A stretch of DNA of 39,465 nt, from the NCBI RefSeq assembly GCF_005405165.1, contig NZ_BJDN01000026.1, positions 1 to 39,465 of the forward strand, given 5' to 3'. Within the stretch, counting starts at the first letter, position 1; each line of letters starts with the position of its first letter. The stretch is from Loigolactobacillus binensis (lineage in GTDB: Bacteria > Bacillota > Bacilli > Lactobacillales > Lactobacillaceae). Below are positions 8,703 to 16,882 of this stretch, piece by piece. The translations under genes were made by a program, and so were the position numbers. The notes under the pieces were generated by a model that was given only the letters and a program-made list of their open reading frames with translations, was not told the DNA's origin and searched no databases.

Positions 8703-9469
8703 TACACCCGCTTAGGCTTTAACATCCGCAATAACATACTGCCGCCCTTTTTAAACCAGTTTTGTGGTTCCATAAAAACAAAGGGCACTTCAACCGTTTT
8801 ATAGTTTGCATGCTGTGCTAACCACACATCCAGTAACCGCTCACTTAAAAAGCCAAACACCCGTGCCTCATAAGTATCATAGTCGGAGATATCTAGCTTT
8901 TGTTCTACTTCACTTAAGATTGCAAACAACCACGTGCAGTACTCCATAAATGGTTGCTTCCTCATAATAAACATATTAAACATATGTGCTGAGCGCCGAG
9001 CCATCACTTGCTGAAATGACGGCAAATAAGCGGGATATTTTGCTGCAATAATTTGTTTAGTTAATTGTAACGGTTTTGCATGATGAGCATCTAAATAATG
9101 ATGTCGATTAGTTTCAATATAATAATGTCGTTTAGTTGGTAAAATAATATCATGGTCGGCCAACAATGCCATAGCTTCACTTTTAGATAAGATCTGGTTT
9201 AAGTCTTTTTGTCGTTTAGGGCTAAAATAACGACGGTAATGCACCAAACCAATGGCGTCGGCATCAAGATTTTTCCAAGCCCAATAAATCGCCGTCAACT
9301 CATTATAGTGTGCATTTTTAGCCGAAATATTATCACCAGTATTGTCGCCAATAAAAGTATGATTGACGTCCGGATGCAAGGCTTTCCCCACAAAGATTGG
9401 CAAGTATAAAGATTGATCAGCCGGCATTTTATAATTTTTATGTGCCGCCACTAATATTTTAATATTCAT
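8702..9469 (-). CDS. DUF4422 capsular polysaccharide synthesis protein
   Basis: A 255-residue protein with the DUF4422 signature: opening KILVAAHKNY, the early segment with LYLPIFVGKAL and GDNISAKNAHYNELTAIYW, then GLVHYRRYF. Members occur in capsule and exopolysaccharide clusters and are regarded as glycosyltransferases, some with galactofuranosyl specificity. The ATG at 9469 overlaps the end of wzy by 11 bases; the earlier in-frame TTG at 9490 is less likely because GGGAG lies just upstream of the chosen ATG. It overlaps the following GT2 gene by one base. Confidence 0.75.
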   Translation of the reverse strand: MNIKILVAAHKNYKMPADQSLYLPIFVGKALHPDVNHTFIGDNTGDNISAKNAHYNELTAIYWAWKNLDADAIGLVHYRRYFSPKRQKDLNQILSKSEAMALLADHDIILPTKRHYYIETNRHHYLDAHHAKPLQLTKQIIAAKYPAYLPSFQQVMARRSAHMFNMFIMRKQPFMEYCTWLFAILSEVEQKLDISDYDTYEARVFGFLSERLLDVWLAQHANYKTVEVPFVFMEPQNWFKKGGSMLLRMLKPKRV

Positions 9470-10838
9470 TTTGAAGCTGTCTCCCAACAAATTTGATCAT
9501 CACAAAATAGAAAAATAGGATAACTAGATAAATATTATCCGCCCATGAGAATGTAAACAAAGCCAACACGAACAACATAAATAATGAATAGAAGAAACTC
9601 TCGATCAACACTTGATACAGTGTTAAACTGACATCATTTAACGCCTCAATTTTTTGATAAGCCGCCATTGCTTGCTTGCACTTATGATAAATAAACACAA
9701 CAACTGGAATAACCCCAATTAGACCATAGCCGGCCAGCCAGCCACCCCAAATACTTTGGATCGGATATCCAGATTTCTGAAAGATATTCTGATATTCCCA
9801 ATTATTGATCGTACTTAACGGAACAAATTTAAAGTTATAGTAGCTGGTGAATCCGTCACCAACCCCAGTGATCGGGTAATGTACAAAAGTTAACAATAAC
9901 CCAATCGTACCACCTAAACGGTTAGAAGTTCCCTGCTTTTTAAATAAGAAACTATTTAAAAGATTCTGCACATATGGCACCGTGAAATAAACCAATGCCA
10001 AAATGCCACAAGCAATTAGACCCAGAATAAGTAATTGATTCCGCCGCTTGCCCTTTAACCGGATCAGTAAAATCAAAACGGAAAAAATAATCACTAAAAT
10101 ACCTGTGGTTGTTTTAGCAAAAAACAACACAAAAAAACTAGTTAACAACAGTAACCAATAAAATTTAGTTACAGTTCGATCAACTCGATTTTTAAAATAA
10201 GAATAATTGTACCGAATTGCCGCTAAGATCAATGGAATAAAAACAACTGCCAATAAAACCGCCAAAAAACTGGCCTCAGATGAAAAACCATTAACACGGT
10301 GAAGTGTGGTCGTATAACTGCCCATAGCGTAAAAATCGGCCCGTCCAAAATGCTTAGCCTCAAAAAGTTTACCCACAAGATTGACCCAACCATTTAGTAC
10401 TGGGCTGACCGTTGCCACAACTTGAGGTAATAATACTAAAATAGTAAAACCAACAAAAGTTTTAATGGTTCCTTGCACAAATTTCAAGATTTGGGTTTGA
10501 CTGTCGATCAACAAAACCATTAAATAATAGATGAAAAAGATATTCGCAAAATAAGCAACCGTATTAACCGAGCTATTCATAATGCCACGGGTGAAATCCG
10601 GATGGTCAGTCACGACGTAGCTAACACCAATCATTAATAATTGGTCCACTAAAACGATAAACGCCCACAACGTGACTTTAGGCGCAAAAGTGATTGTGTC
10701 AAGCCTTTCTGGCTGTAACCAAAGCTTGCGACAAAATAAAATAAAGTAAAGATAAATGGGGATTGAAGCAAGCGTAACTGGTATTGACGACCCATAAGTT
10801 TTTGAAAAAAGACCAATTAATATTAGCCACTGCGCCAT
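9459..10838 (-). CDS. wzy: Wzy-type polysaccharide repeat-unit polymerase
   Basis: A 459-residue, strongly hydrophobic protein with about ten to twelve predicted membrane helices. The segment RVNGFSSEASFLA (about residues 180-192) resembles the conserved RxxGxxxEPSxLA stretch of O-antigen/exopolysaccharide polymerases, and a large extracytoplasmic loop follows near residues 300-360. It should polymerise lipid-linked repeat units on the outer membrane face. GGAGG lies seven bases before the ATG. It sits between the chain-length protein and the transferases, as expected for a Wzx/Wzy-dependent locus, although no Wzx gene is seen. Confidence 0.8.
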   Translation of the reverse strand: MAQWLILIGLFSKTYGSSIPVTLASIPIYLYFILFCRKLWLQPERLDTITFAPKVTLWAFIVLVDQLLMIGVSYVVTDHPDFTRGIMNSSVNTVAYFANIFFIYYLMVLLIDSQTQILKFVQGTIKTFVGFTILVLLPQVVATVSPVLNGWVNLVGKLFEAKHFGRADFYAMGSYTTTLHRVNGFSSEASFLAVLLAVVFIPLILAAIRYNYSYFKNRVDRTVTKFYWLLLLTSFFVLFFAKTTTGILVIIFSVLILLIRLKGKRRNQLLILGLIACGILALVYFTVPYVQNLLNSFLFKKQGTSNRLGGTIGLLLTFVHYPITGVGDGFTSYYNFKFVPLSTINNWEYQNIFQKSGYPIQSIWGGWLAGYGLIGVIPVVVFIYHKCKQAMAAYQKIEALNDVSLTLYQVLIESFFYSLFMLFVLALFTFSWADNIYLVILFFYFVMIKFVGRQLQNEY

Positions 10839-10870
10839 AAAACAAGCCTCCGATATTAAAAATTGACCTC

Positions 10871-11482
10871 TTACTTACGTTTCAACAAACCACCAATGAT
10901 CAATTCACCAAGAACACCGATCACGCCACCAAGAATAACACCGTACAAAATTGCCTTTTTGCCACTAAACGAAGAAGCTGACACATTCTTAGTGCTGGCC
11001 TTATCAAGTATAGTCACTTTACTGGTGCTTGAAACCGTTGCAACCTGCTTTTTAAAGCCTTGTGCTACTGCGTTACTCTCTTTAACTGCCACTGATTTTG
11101 AACGATCAGTTGATTGAATATGCATGATCAATGAGTCTGCAGTCGTATCAACAGTCACGCCCTTTTTCAAGGCAGAGATTGTCCCCTTATACGATTTATT
11201 CTGCGCTAACTGCTTATGTACTTTGTTCATGACTTTACTAGAACTAATAAAATCGCGATATGTACCCATTAGACCAAGTTCACCGTCAACCTGTTGTTGC
11301 AAATGATTACTGCTTTCGTGTTTCAGTTTAATCATAATCGATGACTTGGCCGTATAGGCTGGCTGATAGCCTCTTTTGGCGTAGCTATGGCTAAAGAACC
11401 CGCCAATTAACGCCAGAATCAAAGGAATATACCAAAATTTTAAAACGGTTGTAACTAATTGCTTAAGTGAAAATTGCTGCAT
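10871..11482 (-). CDS. Wzd/YveK-type chain-length regulator (tyrosine kinase modulator)
   Basis: A Wzz-superfamily protein of about 203 residues with two membrane helices (about 14-34 and 175-197) flanking an extracytoplasmic region with ...YTAKSSIMIK and TYRDFISSSKVM. In Gram-positive bacteria such proteins set polymer length and activate a separate bacterial tyrosine kinase. No kinase or phosphatase gene follows here. AAGGAG suits either the GTG at 11485 or the ATG at 11482; a longer frame to 11539 would run through a terminator and is rejected. It is directly downstream of an intrinsic terminator, so it depends on read-through from the priming transferase gene. Confidence 0.75.
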   Translation of the reverse strand: MQQFSLKQLVTTVLKFWYIPLILALIGGFFSHSYAKRGYQPAYTAKSSIMIKLKHESSNHLQQQVDGELGLMGTYRDFISSSKVMNKVHKQLAQNKSYKGTISALKKGVTVDTTADSLIMHIQSTDRSKSVAVKESNAVAQGFKKQVATVSSTSKVTILDKASTKNVSASSFSGKKAILYGVILGGVIGVLGELIIGGLLKRK

Positions 11483-11504
11483 CACTTGACATCTCCTTCT
11501 TAAT

Positions 11505-11534
11505 AAAAAATGTTGATGACTAATATCATCAACA
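11505..11534 (-). terminator. Intrinsic terminator / attenuator inside the exopolysaccharide operon
   Basis: On the minus strand a perfect 9-bp stem (TGTTGATGA pairing with TCATCAACA, 6-nt loop) is followed directly by six T. It lies between the stop of the priming transferase (11543) and the ribosome site of the chain-length gene (about 11492). Too little space remains for another promoter, so the downstream genes must be reached by read-through or regulated antitermination. Confidence 0.8.
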
Positions 11535-11542
11535 TTCACTGA

Positions 11543-12256
11543 CTAATAAGCACCTGTATGTTTAAATATACTAGCAATATTCATGAAAATAATCTTAATG
11601 TCGAACCATAAACTAGCATGATCAATATAGTAAAGCTCAACGTCACAACGTTCTGGATACTCAATATTACTACGGCCACTAGCTTGCCACCAACCCATTG
11701 CGCCAGGTGTCATCGACAAAAGCTTATCAACTTGATTGCCATATTCCTTTAATTCAGGTTCTACAACCGGCCGTGGTCCGACTAAAGCCATATCTCCTTT
11801 AAAAATGTTGATAAATTGTGGTAATTCATCGATCGAAGTTTTACGAATAAAACGACCAAAACTGGTGATCCGTGGATCCTCTTCTGCCGGTAACTTATAG
11901 CTATTAGCAATATACTTACGGTATAAAGCTGGATTAGCTTTTAGTTTTTTATCGGCGTTAACCACCATTGAACGAAATTTCCAAATTTTAAAAGGTTTAC
12001 CATTTTTTCCGATCCGCCGTTGTTTATAGATCATCGGACCTTTATTAGCACCAAAACGATAGATGATCGCCATAATTAAAAACACAGTAGGTAACATCAC
12101 GATAAGGGCAAGTCCGGAAATAATAATATCACAGGCTCGTTTAATTGCTAAATAAGTTTTTGAGCGTGTTTGCATATCTTCAAGGTATTTAACTTGGTTA
12201 GCTGTGAGTAGCTTGGATTGTTGCCAGTTAGCACCCACACTTTCCTTTTTCTCCAT
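11543..12256 (-). CDS. Undecaprenyl-phosphate sugar-phosphotransferase (priming transferase)
   Basis: This 237-residue protein belongs to the bacterial sugar transferase family. It has one N-terminal hydrophobic segment (about residues 40-65) and the catalytic motifs KFRSM, KTSIDELPQFINIFKGDM, VGPRP and TPGAMGWWQASGRS. It transfers a sugar-1-phosphate, commonly Gal-1-P or Glc-1-P, onto undecaprenyl phosphate to start a repeat unit. It is the short form with only the catalytic domain. GGAGGA precedes both the ATG and a TTG one codon earlier. As first gene behind two promoters, with a terminator after it, it may be expressed more strongly than the rest. Confidence 0.88.
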   Translation of the reverse strand: MEKKESVGANWQQSKLLTANQVKYLEDMQTRSKTYLAIKRACDIIISGLALIVMLPTVFLIMAIIYRFGANKGPMIYKQRRIGKNGKPFKIWKFRSMVVNADKKLKANPALYRKYIANSYKLPAEEDPRITSFGRFIRKTSIDELPQFINIFKGDMALVGPRPVVEPELKEYGNQVDKLLSMTPGAMGWWQASGRSNIEYPERCDVELYYIDHASLWFDIKIIFMNIASIFKHTGAY

Positions 12257-12380
12257 CAATATTTATCCTCCTAAAACCGGATCGCAAAAGCAAATCCGTA
12301 AGTCAGTACACAGCGTACGTGGCTTCAAATTCACAAAGTATTGTTGTCATCAATATCCCCAGTCACAGACAACAAATGTA

Positions 12381-12409
12381 AGTATACTGAATTCCCTTTA
12401 TAAAAACAA
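12381..12409 (-). promoter_or_regulatory. Promoter P2 of the exopolysaccharide operon
   Basis: The minus strand has -35 TTGTTT (12404-12409), a 17-bp spacer and -10 TATACT (12381-12386). Transcription would start about 115 bases upstream of the priming transferase start. It is downstream of P1 in the same direction. Confidence 0.6.
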
Positions 12410-12442
12410 GTTTAGTCGGAAACTCAACACGATACTTTTCTC

Positions 12443-12471
12443 AGTATAACAGTGTCACCTGCCGGCAGCAA
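12443..12471 (-). promoter_or_regulatory. Promoter P1 of the exopolysaccharide operon
   Basis: The minus strand has -35 TTGCTG (12466-12471), a 17-bp spacer and -10 TATACT (12443-12448) preceded by TG one base away, an extended -10. A perfect 10-bp palindrome, CTGCCGGCAG (12459-12468), overlaps the -35 and the spacer and could be an operator. P1 lies just after the thioesterase stop. Confidence 0.65.
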
Positions 12472-12498
12472 TAAAAATCAGACACGGTTACAGAAAAT

Positions 12499-13242
12499 TT
12501 AGAAATCTTTAATACGTGGTCGCCAAGTCACTTCAGCCTCCGCACAACGACTACCTTTATTAGCAATTAAATGGTGACTAACTTGGTCCGTAAGTTGATA
12601 ATAACTTTGCGCGGTATCACCAGCGGTTAGCTCATGCTCGTAACGAATATTAACGCTGACAATGTCATGACTGGCTAGGTAAGCCATCCCTAGATTATCA
12701 AACATCCAATCAAAATAATGAACATTATTTACATGTTGATTAGCATCAATATCGTAATAACGCACACGGTAAGCCTGAGTTTGTGCTGCTGCTAGCTCAA
12801 CATGATGAATGCGGGGAAAATGTTTGATTCCCGTAATTTCCGGTACTGCAAATGGGGCAACTAAAGCTGGAATCACGGCCACCATATTGCGACTGGTATA
12901 ACTCATTAATACCCAGGCACTGTGGATCGTCGCTAGTCGTTCGCCAGCAGCATCATCGACCCAATAGTCACGGTAACAAAAGAATTTATTGTAGCCGGTG
13001 GCCTTCGTTCCGAAAGTAACGACCTCATCAACCTGTGGTAGCCGGCTTAGTTCAATTTGATACTGGGTCACGACCCAACCTACATTATAACTATGAATAA
13101 CTTCATTGGTCAGACCTAATTGCTCATTTTGTCGCTCAGAAACTAAAATTGCTACGTTTAGTAACATGGCTAAAGTCATTTGATTTTTGGTGTCGCCTTC
13201 ATAATAAGTGACCTGATGTTTTTCCGTATAAATCGCCGCCAC
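12499..13242 (-). CDS. Acyl-ACP thioesterase (FatA-like)
   Basis: A 247-residue protein of the acyl-ACP thioesterase family, with two hotdog domains. The first has YEGDTKNQMTLAMLLN (about 15-30). The second has the DIDANQHVNNVHYFDW segment (about 165-180) with the Asn and His expected for catalysis. It should hydrolyse acyl-ACP to free fatty acid in the cytoplasm. The start is GTG, with GGAGGA six bases before it. It follows rsmI by 68 bases and probably shares its transcript, an arrangement common in lactobacilli. Confidence 0.85.
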   Translation of the reverse strand: MAAIYTEKHQVTYYEGDTKNQMTLAMLLNVAILVSERQNEQLGLTNEVIHSYNVGWVVTQYQIELSRLPQVDEVVTFGTKATGYNKFFCYRDYWVDDAAGERLATIHSAWVLMSYTSRNMVAVIPALVAPFAVPEITGIKHFPRIHHVELAAAQTQAYRVRYYDIDANQHVNNVHYFDWMFDNLGMAYLASHDIVSVNIRYEHELTAGDTAQSYYQLTDQVSHHLIANKGSRCAEAEVTWRPRIKDF

Positions 13243-13310
13243 AATGATTCCTCCGCCCTTAATTTTATTCTAGCATGGCTAGGATCGAGATAAAAATTTA
13301 ACAATCGCCT

Positions 13311-14180
13311 TTAAAATTGATGATAGGCTTTGTAGACCTCTTGTTTCGGTACTGCTCGTTGTTTGGCCACCGTTTTGATTGCGGTCTTCGCATCACTGCC
13401 TTCACTGATCAATTGTGCCACGTAATCATGAAGATCCAAGTCAGCGTATGCATTTTCTGTTGTCATCGTTGGTTGTGGATTACCTGCAACTAAGATCACA
13501 AATTCTCCCCGGGGATCGTGCTCGTTAAACCAAACTAACGCTTCAGCTAAAGTCCCACGTAAAAAGCTTTCGTATTTTTTGGTCACTTCCCGAGCCAAAA
13601 CGACCTGCCGTTCACCGCCAAAACTAGCGGCTAAACTAGTTAAAGTTTTTAACAATCGATGCGGTGCTTCATAGAAGATCATCGTCTCAGTACGATTAGT
13701 CAACGGCACTAATTCAGCCAGTTGCTGTTGCGCCTTGCGCTGTAAAAAGCCATAAAAATAAAACGGCTGCGGTGCCAACCCTGAAGCAATTAAGGCTGTC
13801 AGCCCTGCATTGGCCCCCGGTAAAGGCACTACTGGGATGGTCTGAGCGATAGCAGCTGCCACTAATTCTTTACCTGGATCACTGATTGAAGGCATTCCAG
13901 CATCACTGACCTGCGCCAACGACAAACCGCTTTGTAAATGGGCTAAAAGTCGTGGAATACGTTCTTGCGTATTATGCTCATGAAAACTAATTTGTTTCGT
14001 TTCAATGGCAAAATGGTTGAGTAATCGTTGGGTATTGCGTGTATCTTCTGCCGCGATCAAGTCAACTTGCTGTAATACCTTAACGCTGCGCATCGTCATA
14101 TCATCGAGATTACCGATCGGTGTAGGAACTAAATATAAGGTTCCTACTGTATGCGCGGCAAAACTGCGCTGTTCTTCCAT
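13311..14180 (-). CDS. rsmI: 16S rRNA (cytidine-1402-2'-O)-methyltransferase
   Basis: A 289-residue member of the tetrapyrrole-methylase-like family with the RsmI motifs LVPTPIGNLDD, AEDTRNT, SDAGMPSISDPG and PLPGANA near the N-terminus, and a basic C-terminal domain. It uses S-adenosylmethionine to methylate the 2'-OH of C1402 in the ribosomal decoding centre. The ATG at 14180 follows AGGAGA; the longer frame to 14261 lacks a ribosome site. It lies downstream of yabA, as in other Firmicutes, but a terminator separates the two. Confidence 0.93.
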   Translation of the reverse strand: MEEQRSFAAHTVGTLYLVPTPIGNLDDMTMRSVKVLQQVDLIAAEDTRNTQRLLNHFAIETKQISFHEHNTQERIPRLLAHLQSGLSLAQVSDAGMPSISDPGKELVAAAIAQTIPVVPLPGANAGLTALIASGLAPQPFYFYGFLQRKAQQQLAELVPLTNRTETMIFYEAPHRLLKTLTSLAASFGGERQVVLAREVTKKYESFLRGTLAEALVWFNEHDPRGEFVILVAGNPQPTMTTENAYADLDLHDYVAQLISEGSDAKTAIKTVAKQRAVPKQEVYKAYHQF

Positions 14181-14324
14181 AAAAGTTCTCCTATTCGTAA
14201 ATAAGCCGCTTGAATTAATGCACCTATCAAACCAAATACACAACAATCGGCAAGGGCGCACGCATTTATAATCAACCGCTTGCTTGTTTTAGCCGCTATT
14301 CTGCTCGACAAATCAAGCCCTAAT

Positions 14325-14348
14325 AAAAAAGCCGAGTCTGCACCCAGC
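14325..14348 (-). terminator. Intrinsic terminator after yabA
   Basis: On the minus strand a 7-bp stem (14342-14348 with 14331-14337, two G-T pairs, 4-nt loop) is followed by six T. It begins six bases past the yabA stop and partly separates the upstream genes from rsmI. Confidence 0.65.
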
Positions 14349-14353
14349 TTAAG

Positions 14354-14713
14354 CTAATGCCGTTCACCATAAATAACGTCGAGACAAAATGCACACGGTT
14401 CATCGTCAATTCGACGTGATCCGTACATCAAGTAACAAACATGAAATCCTTCTTCGTATAATTTCTCTAAATTAGCCCGCGATTTCGATAATTGCGGTGT
14501 TTGTTCCTGCTGCTTAGTTGCCTGTTGCCGTTCGACTTCTTCTGATTGAATTTCTTGCAAATGTTCCCGCAAATGTTGATTTTCAATTTCTAACTCCGCA
14601 TTCCGTTCTAAGATCTGCGTCATATCCGTTTGCATTTCATCAATTCGCGCCAGCATTCGCTTAGTATCGGCTTCTAATTGCACAAAACTATCGTACAGTT
14701 CACGTTTCTCCAC
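14354..14713 (-). CDS. yabA: Replication initiation control protein YabA
   Basis: This 119-residue protein has an N-terminal leucine-zipper-like coiled coil (about 1-65) and a C-terminal zinc-binding part with HVCYLMYG and CAFC. YabA binds DnaA and the DnaN sliding clamp and limits re-initiation of replication. The start is GTG with AAAGGTGA before it, and the gene overlaps the end of the PSP1-domain gene by 14 bases. Its place next to the holB/yaaT genes is typical. Confidence 0.93.
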   Translation of the reverse strand: MEKRELYDSFVQLEADTKRMLARIDEMQTDMTQILERNAELEIENQHLREHLQEIQSEEVERQQATKQQEQTPQLSKSRANLEKLYEEGFHVCYLMYGSRRIDDEPCAFCLDVIYGERH

Positions 14714-15512
14714 TTTTGTTCACCTTTATCTTAATTTCTTCTAAATCATAATCAACTGGGACCTCATGTCCATCTAGCCGAACACGTAAAACGTGTGCTA
14801 GCAAGTTCATTCCCACGATTTTACCAGGACCATCGACCGTCATCACCCGCTCACCATAATCTGGTAAAGCGGCCTTAGCGTTTTCATACAATTCATCTTC
14901 AAACTGTAAGCAACACATTAAGCGGCCACATAAACCAGAAATCTTAGTTGGATTAAGTGATAGATTTTGGTTTTTAGCCATTTTGATGGAAACTGGAACA
15001 AATTCACCGAGAAAAGTTGAACAACAGAGTGGCCGGCCACACGGACCAATGCCACCTAATATTTTGGCCTCATCCCGAACACCGATTTGCCGCAATTCAA
15101 TTCGCGTTTTAAAAACACTGGCCAGATCCCTGACCAACTCGCGGAAATCTACACGACCATCAGCTGTGAAGTAAAAAATCAGCTTGTGCCGATCTAAGGT
15201 GTAACGAGCTGCAGTAACTTTCATTCGTAAACCGTGAGCCCGAACTTTCTGCCGTGCTTGATGTAAAGCCGCCTGCGCATCCGTCTGATTACTAGCCGCA
15301 TGTGCTAAGTCAGTGTCAACTGCTGTCCGCTCCACAATAATTTCATCTAAGGCCACTTCTTCTGGTGCCAATTCTTGTAATTGCACGACTTGGGCTAGAT
15401 CCTGACAATGATTAAATTTAACAACAATTTGACTGCCACTGTGCACCTGTAATTGGTCAACCGCCCAATGTGATTGACCAGCCTTTTGAAACCGAATTTC
15501 CATAACTTTCAT
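14700..15512 (-). CDS. yaaT: PSP1-domain protein (YaaT/RicT-like)
   Basis: A 270-residue PSP1-domain protein. It has conserved cysteines in GPCGRPLCCSTFLGEF (about 153-168) and SGLCGRLMCCLQFE (about 187-200), which in Bacillus YaaT help hold an iron-sulfur cluster in the complex with YlbF and YmcA. That complex affects RNase Y processing. Sporulation roles known from Bacillus do not apply to a lactic acid bacterium. It lies between holB and yabA, as usual. Confidence 0.88.
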   Translation of the reverse strand: MKVMEIRFQKAGQSHWAVDQLQVHSGSQIVVKFNHCQDLAQVVQLQELAPEEVALDEIIVERTAVDTDLAHAASNQTDAQAALHQARQKVRAHGLRMKVTAARYTLDRHKLIFYFTADGRVDFRELVRDLASVFKTRIELRQIGVRDEAKILGGIGPCGRPLCCSTFLGEFVPVSIKMAKNQNLSLNPTKISGLCGRLMCCLQFEDELYENAKAALPDYGERVMTVDGPGKIVGMNLLAHVLRVRLDGHEVPVDYDLEEIKIKVNKSGET

Positions 15513-15548
15513 CCGTACTCACCCCTACCGCTTCTTTCAAAGTTTAAC

Positions 15549-16529
15549 TCAGGCCAAAAGTTGTAAAGTCAAACGTTCCAACGTATTTTGAAAACTAACA
15601 TTTGCGGTCAAATATTTCTGTGCTGCTAAGGCCGCCTCCATTTGTTGTAATAATTGTTCACTAGTCATTTGTTCAGCCCACGCACTTAATTGTGCTTTTT
15701 CATTGGGGAAACTCAAATCCTGCTCCCGGTCAAAATATAACGCTAAAATATCCTGTAACAACAGTAAAATCAAGGCGAGGGCCTCATTTTGCACAGCACG
15801 CTCCTTAGCTGCAGGAACTAAATTAGCTTGCACATCCACAAAGGCCACGGCGTTTTTAGCCTGGACATGGCTAAACCATTGCCAAACCGTTTGCCGTAAT
15901 GGCCCAAACCAATCACTGGCCAACCAAGCCTGTGCAGTCACCAAACTGTTGGTCAAACGGACTAATAGTGCTGCATCTTCAGTGCTGATGCCTGCACCCG
16001 TTAATTGAGCAACCAGCTGTGGTCGCGGTAAACGCGCAAACTCAATGATCTGCAAACGCGAAAGAATCGTTGGTAAGATTTGATTTTTACTGCTGGTCGT
16101 TAAAATCAAATAAGTTTGCGGGGCCGGCTCTTCAAGAAACTTCAATAAACCGTTGGCAGCACTGACCGTCATTTTATCAGCGGCTTGAATAATGAACACA
16201 CGCTGATTCGTTTCCATACCACTTTTAGTCAACTCTTGCTTAAGAAAACGAATCTGTTCGATTTTCAAACTTTGTCCCGCCGGTGCTACTTTGACCACAT
16301 CGGGATGATTACCACTGAGAATGCGCTGACACTCACTACAAGTACCATCCGGCATACCGGCAACTACGTGGGTACAAAATAGGCGTAATGCGATCCACGT
16401 TGCTAATTCGCTTTTCCCAGTTCCCGCGTCACCACTAAATAAATAGCCTTGACTTAATTGGTGGCGGGCAATAACGCTTTTAAACAGTTCAACTAACTGT
16501 GGCTGCAGATCCTCGATCGTCAATGTCAT
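15549..16529 (-). CDS. holB: DNA polymerase III subunit delta'
   Basis: A 326-residue clamp-loader subunit. It has an AAA+ domain with GDAGTGKSE (about 33-41), cysteines of the small zinc site (CSEC), IIQAADKMT and LLKFLEEP. Delta' is part of the DnaX clamp-loader complex that puts the beta clamp on DNA. It starts three bases after the darA stop. The AGGGG overlapping that stop is very close to the ATG at 16529 and would suit the in-frame TTG at 16523 better, so the exact start is uncertain by two codons. Confidence 0.92.
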   Translation of the reverse strand: MTLTIEDLQPQLVELFKSVIARHQLSQGYLFSGDAGTGKSELATWIALRLFCTHVVAGMPDGTCSECQRILSGNHPDVVKVAPAGQSLKIEQIRFLKQELTKSGMETNQRVFIIQAADKMTVSAANGLLKFLEEPAPQTYLILTTSSKNQILPTILSRLQIIEFARLPRPQLVAQLTGAGISTEDAALLVRLTNSLVTAQAWLASDWFGPLRQTVWQWFSHVQAKNAVAFVDVQANLVPAAKERAVQNEALALILLLLQDILALYFDREQDLSFPNEKAQLSAWAEQMTSEQLLQQMEAALAAQKYLTANVSFQNTLERLTLQLLA

Positions 16530-16532
16530 CCC

Positions 16533-16862
16533 CTAAAATTGATGAAACTGCTCGACAGGTAGGACAAAAACTGTCGCCCCACCTACTTGAACTTCAACGG
16601 GATAAGTACTTTCGCCGCCAACCGTATTATCAAGGCTAACCGGTGGGGTCATGAATTGCTCCCGAGTATGGGAAGTATCCTTGATCAGTTTTAACACTTC
16701 AGCCACCCGCTCATCAGCAATACCAATAATAAAAGTGGTATTGCCGGCTTTTAAAAAGCCGCCGGTCGTCGATAATTTAGTAGCTTGAATGTTAGCATCA
16801 ACAAACTCAGCACTTAGCCGATTACTATCCTTATCTTGTACGATTGCAAAAATCATTTTCAT
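16533..16862 (-). CDS. darA: Cyclic di-AMP receptor DarA (PII-like, YaaQ)
   Basis: This 109-residue PII-like protein begins MKMIFAIVQDKDSNRL and carries the TTGGFLKAGNTTFIIG stretch typical of DarA/YaaQ/PstA, which bind cyclic di-AMP as trimers. The cellular target is not settled for the family. It is 20 bases after tmk and immediately before holB, the usual position in Firmicutes. Confidence 0.93.
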   Translation of the reverse strand: MKMIFAIVQDKDSNRLSAEFVDANIQATKLSTTGGFLKAGNTTFIIGIADERVAEVLKLIKDTSHTREQFMTPPVSLDNTVGGESTYPVEVQVGGATVFVLPVEQFHQF

Positions 16863-16882
16863 TTTAGTCCGCCCCCTTAAAA

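Noticed and set aside
12204..12449. Plus-strand frame of 81 codons across the exopolysaccharide promoter region
   Set aside because: It overlaps two well-formed minus-strand promoters and the start of the priming transferase and has no good ribosome site.
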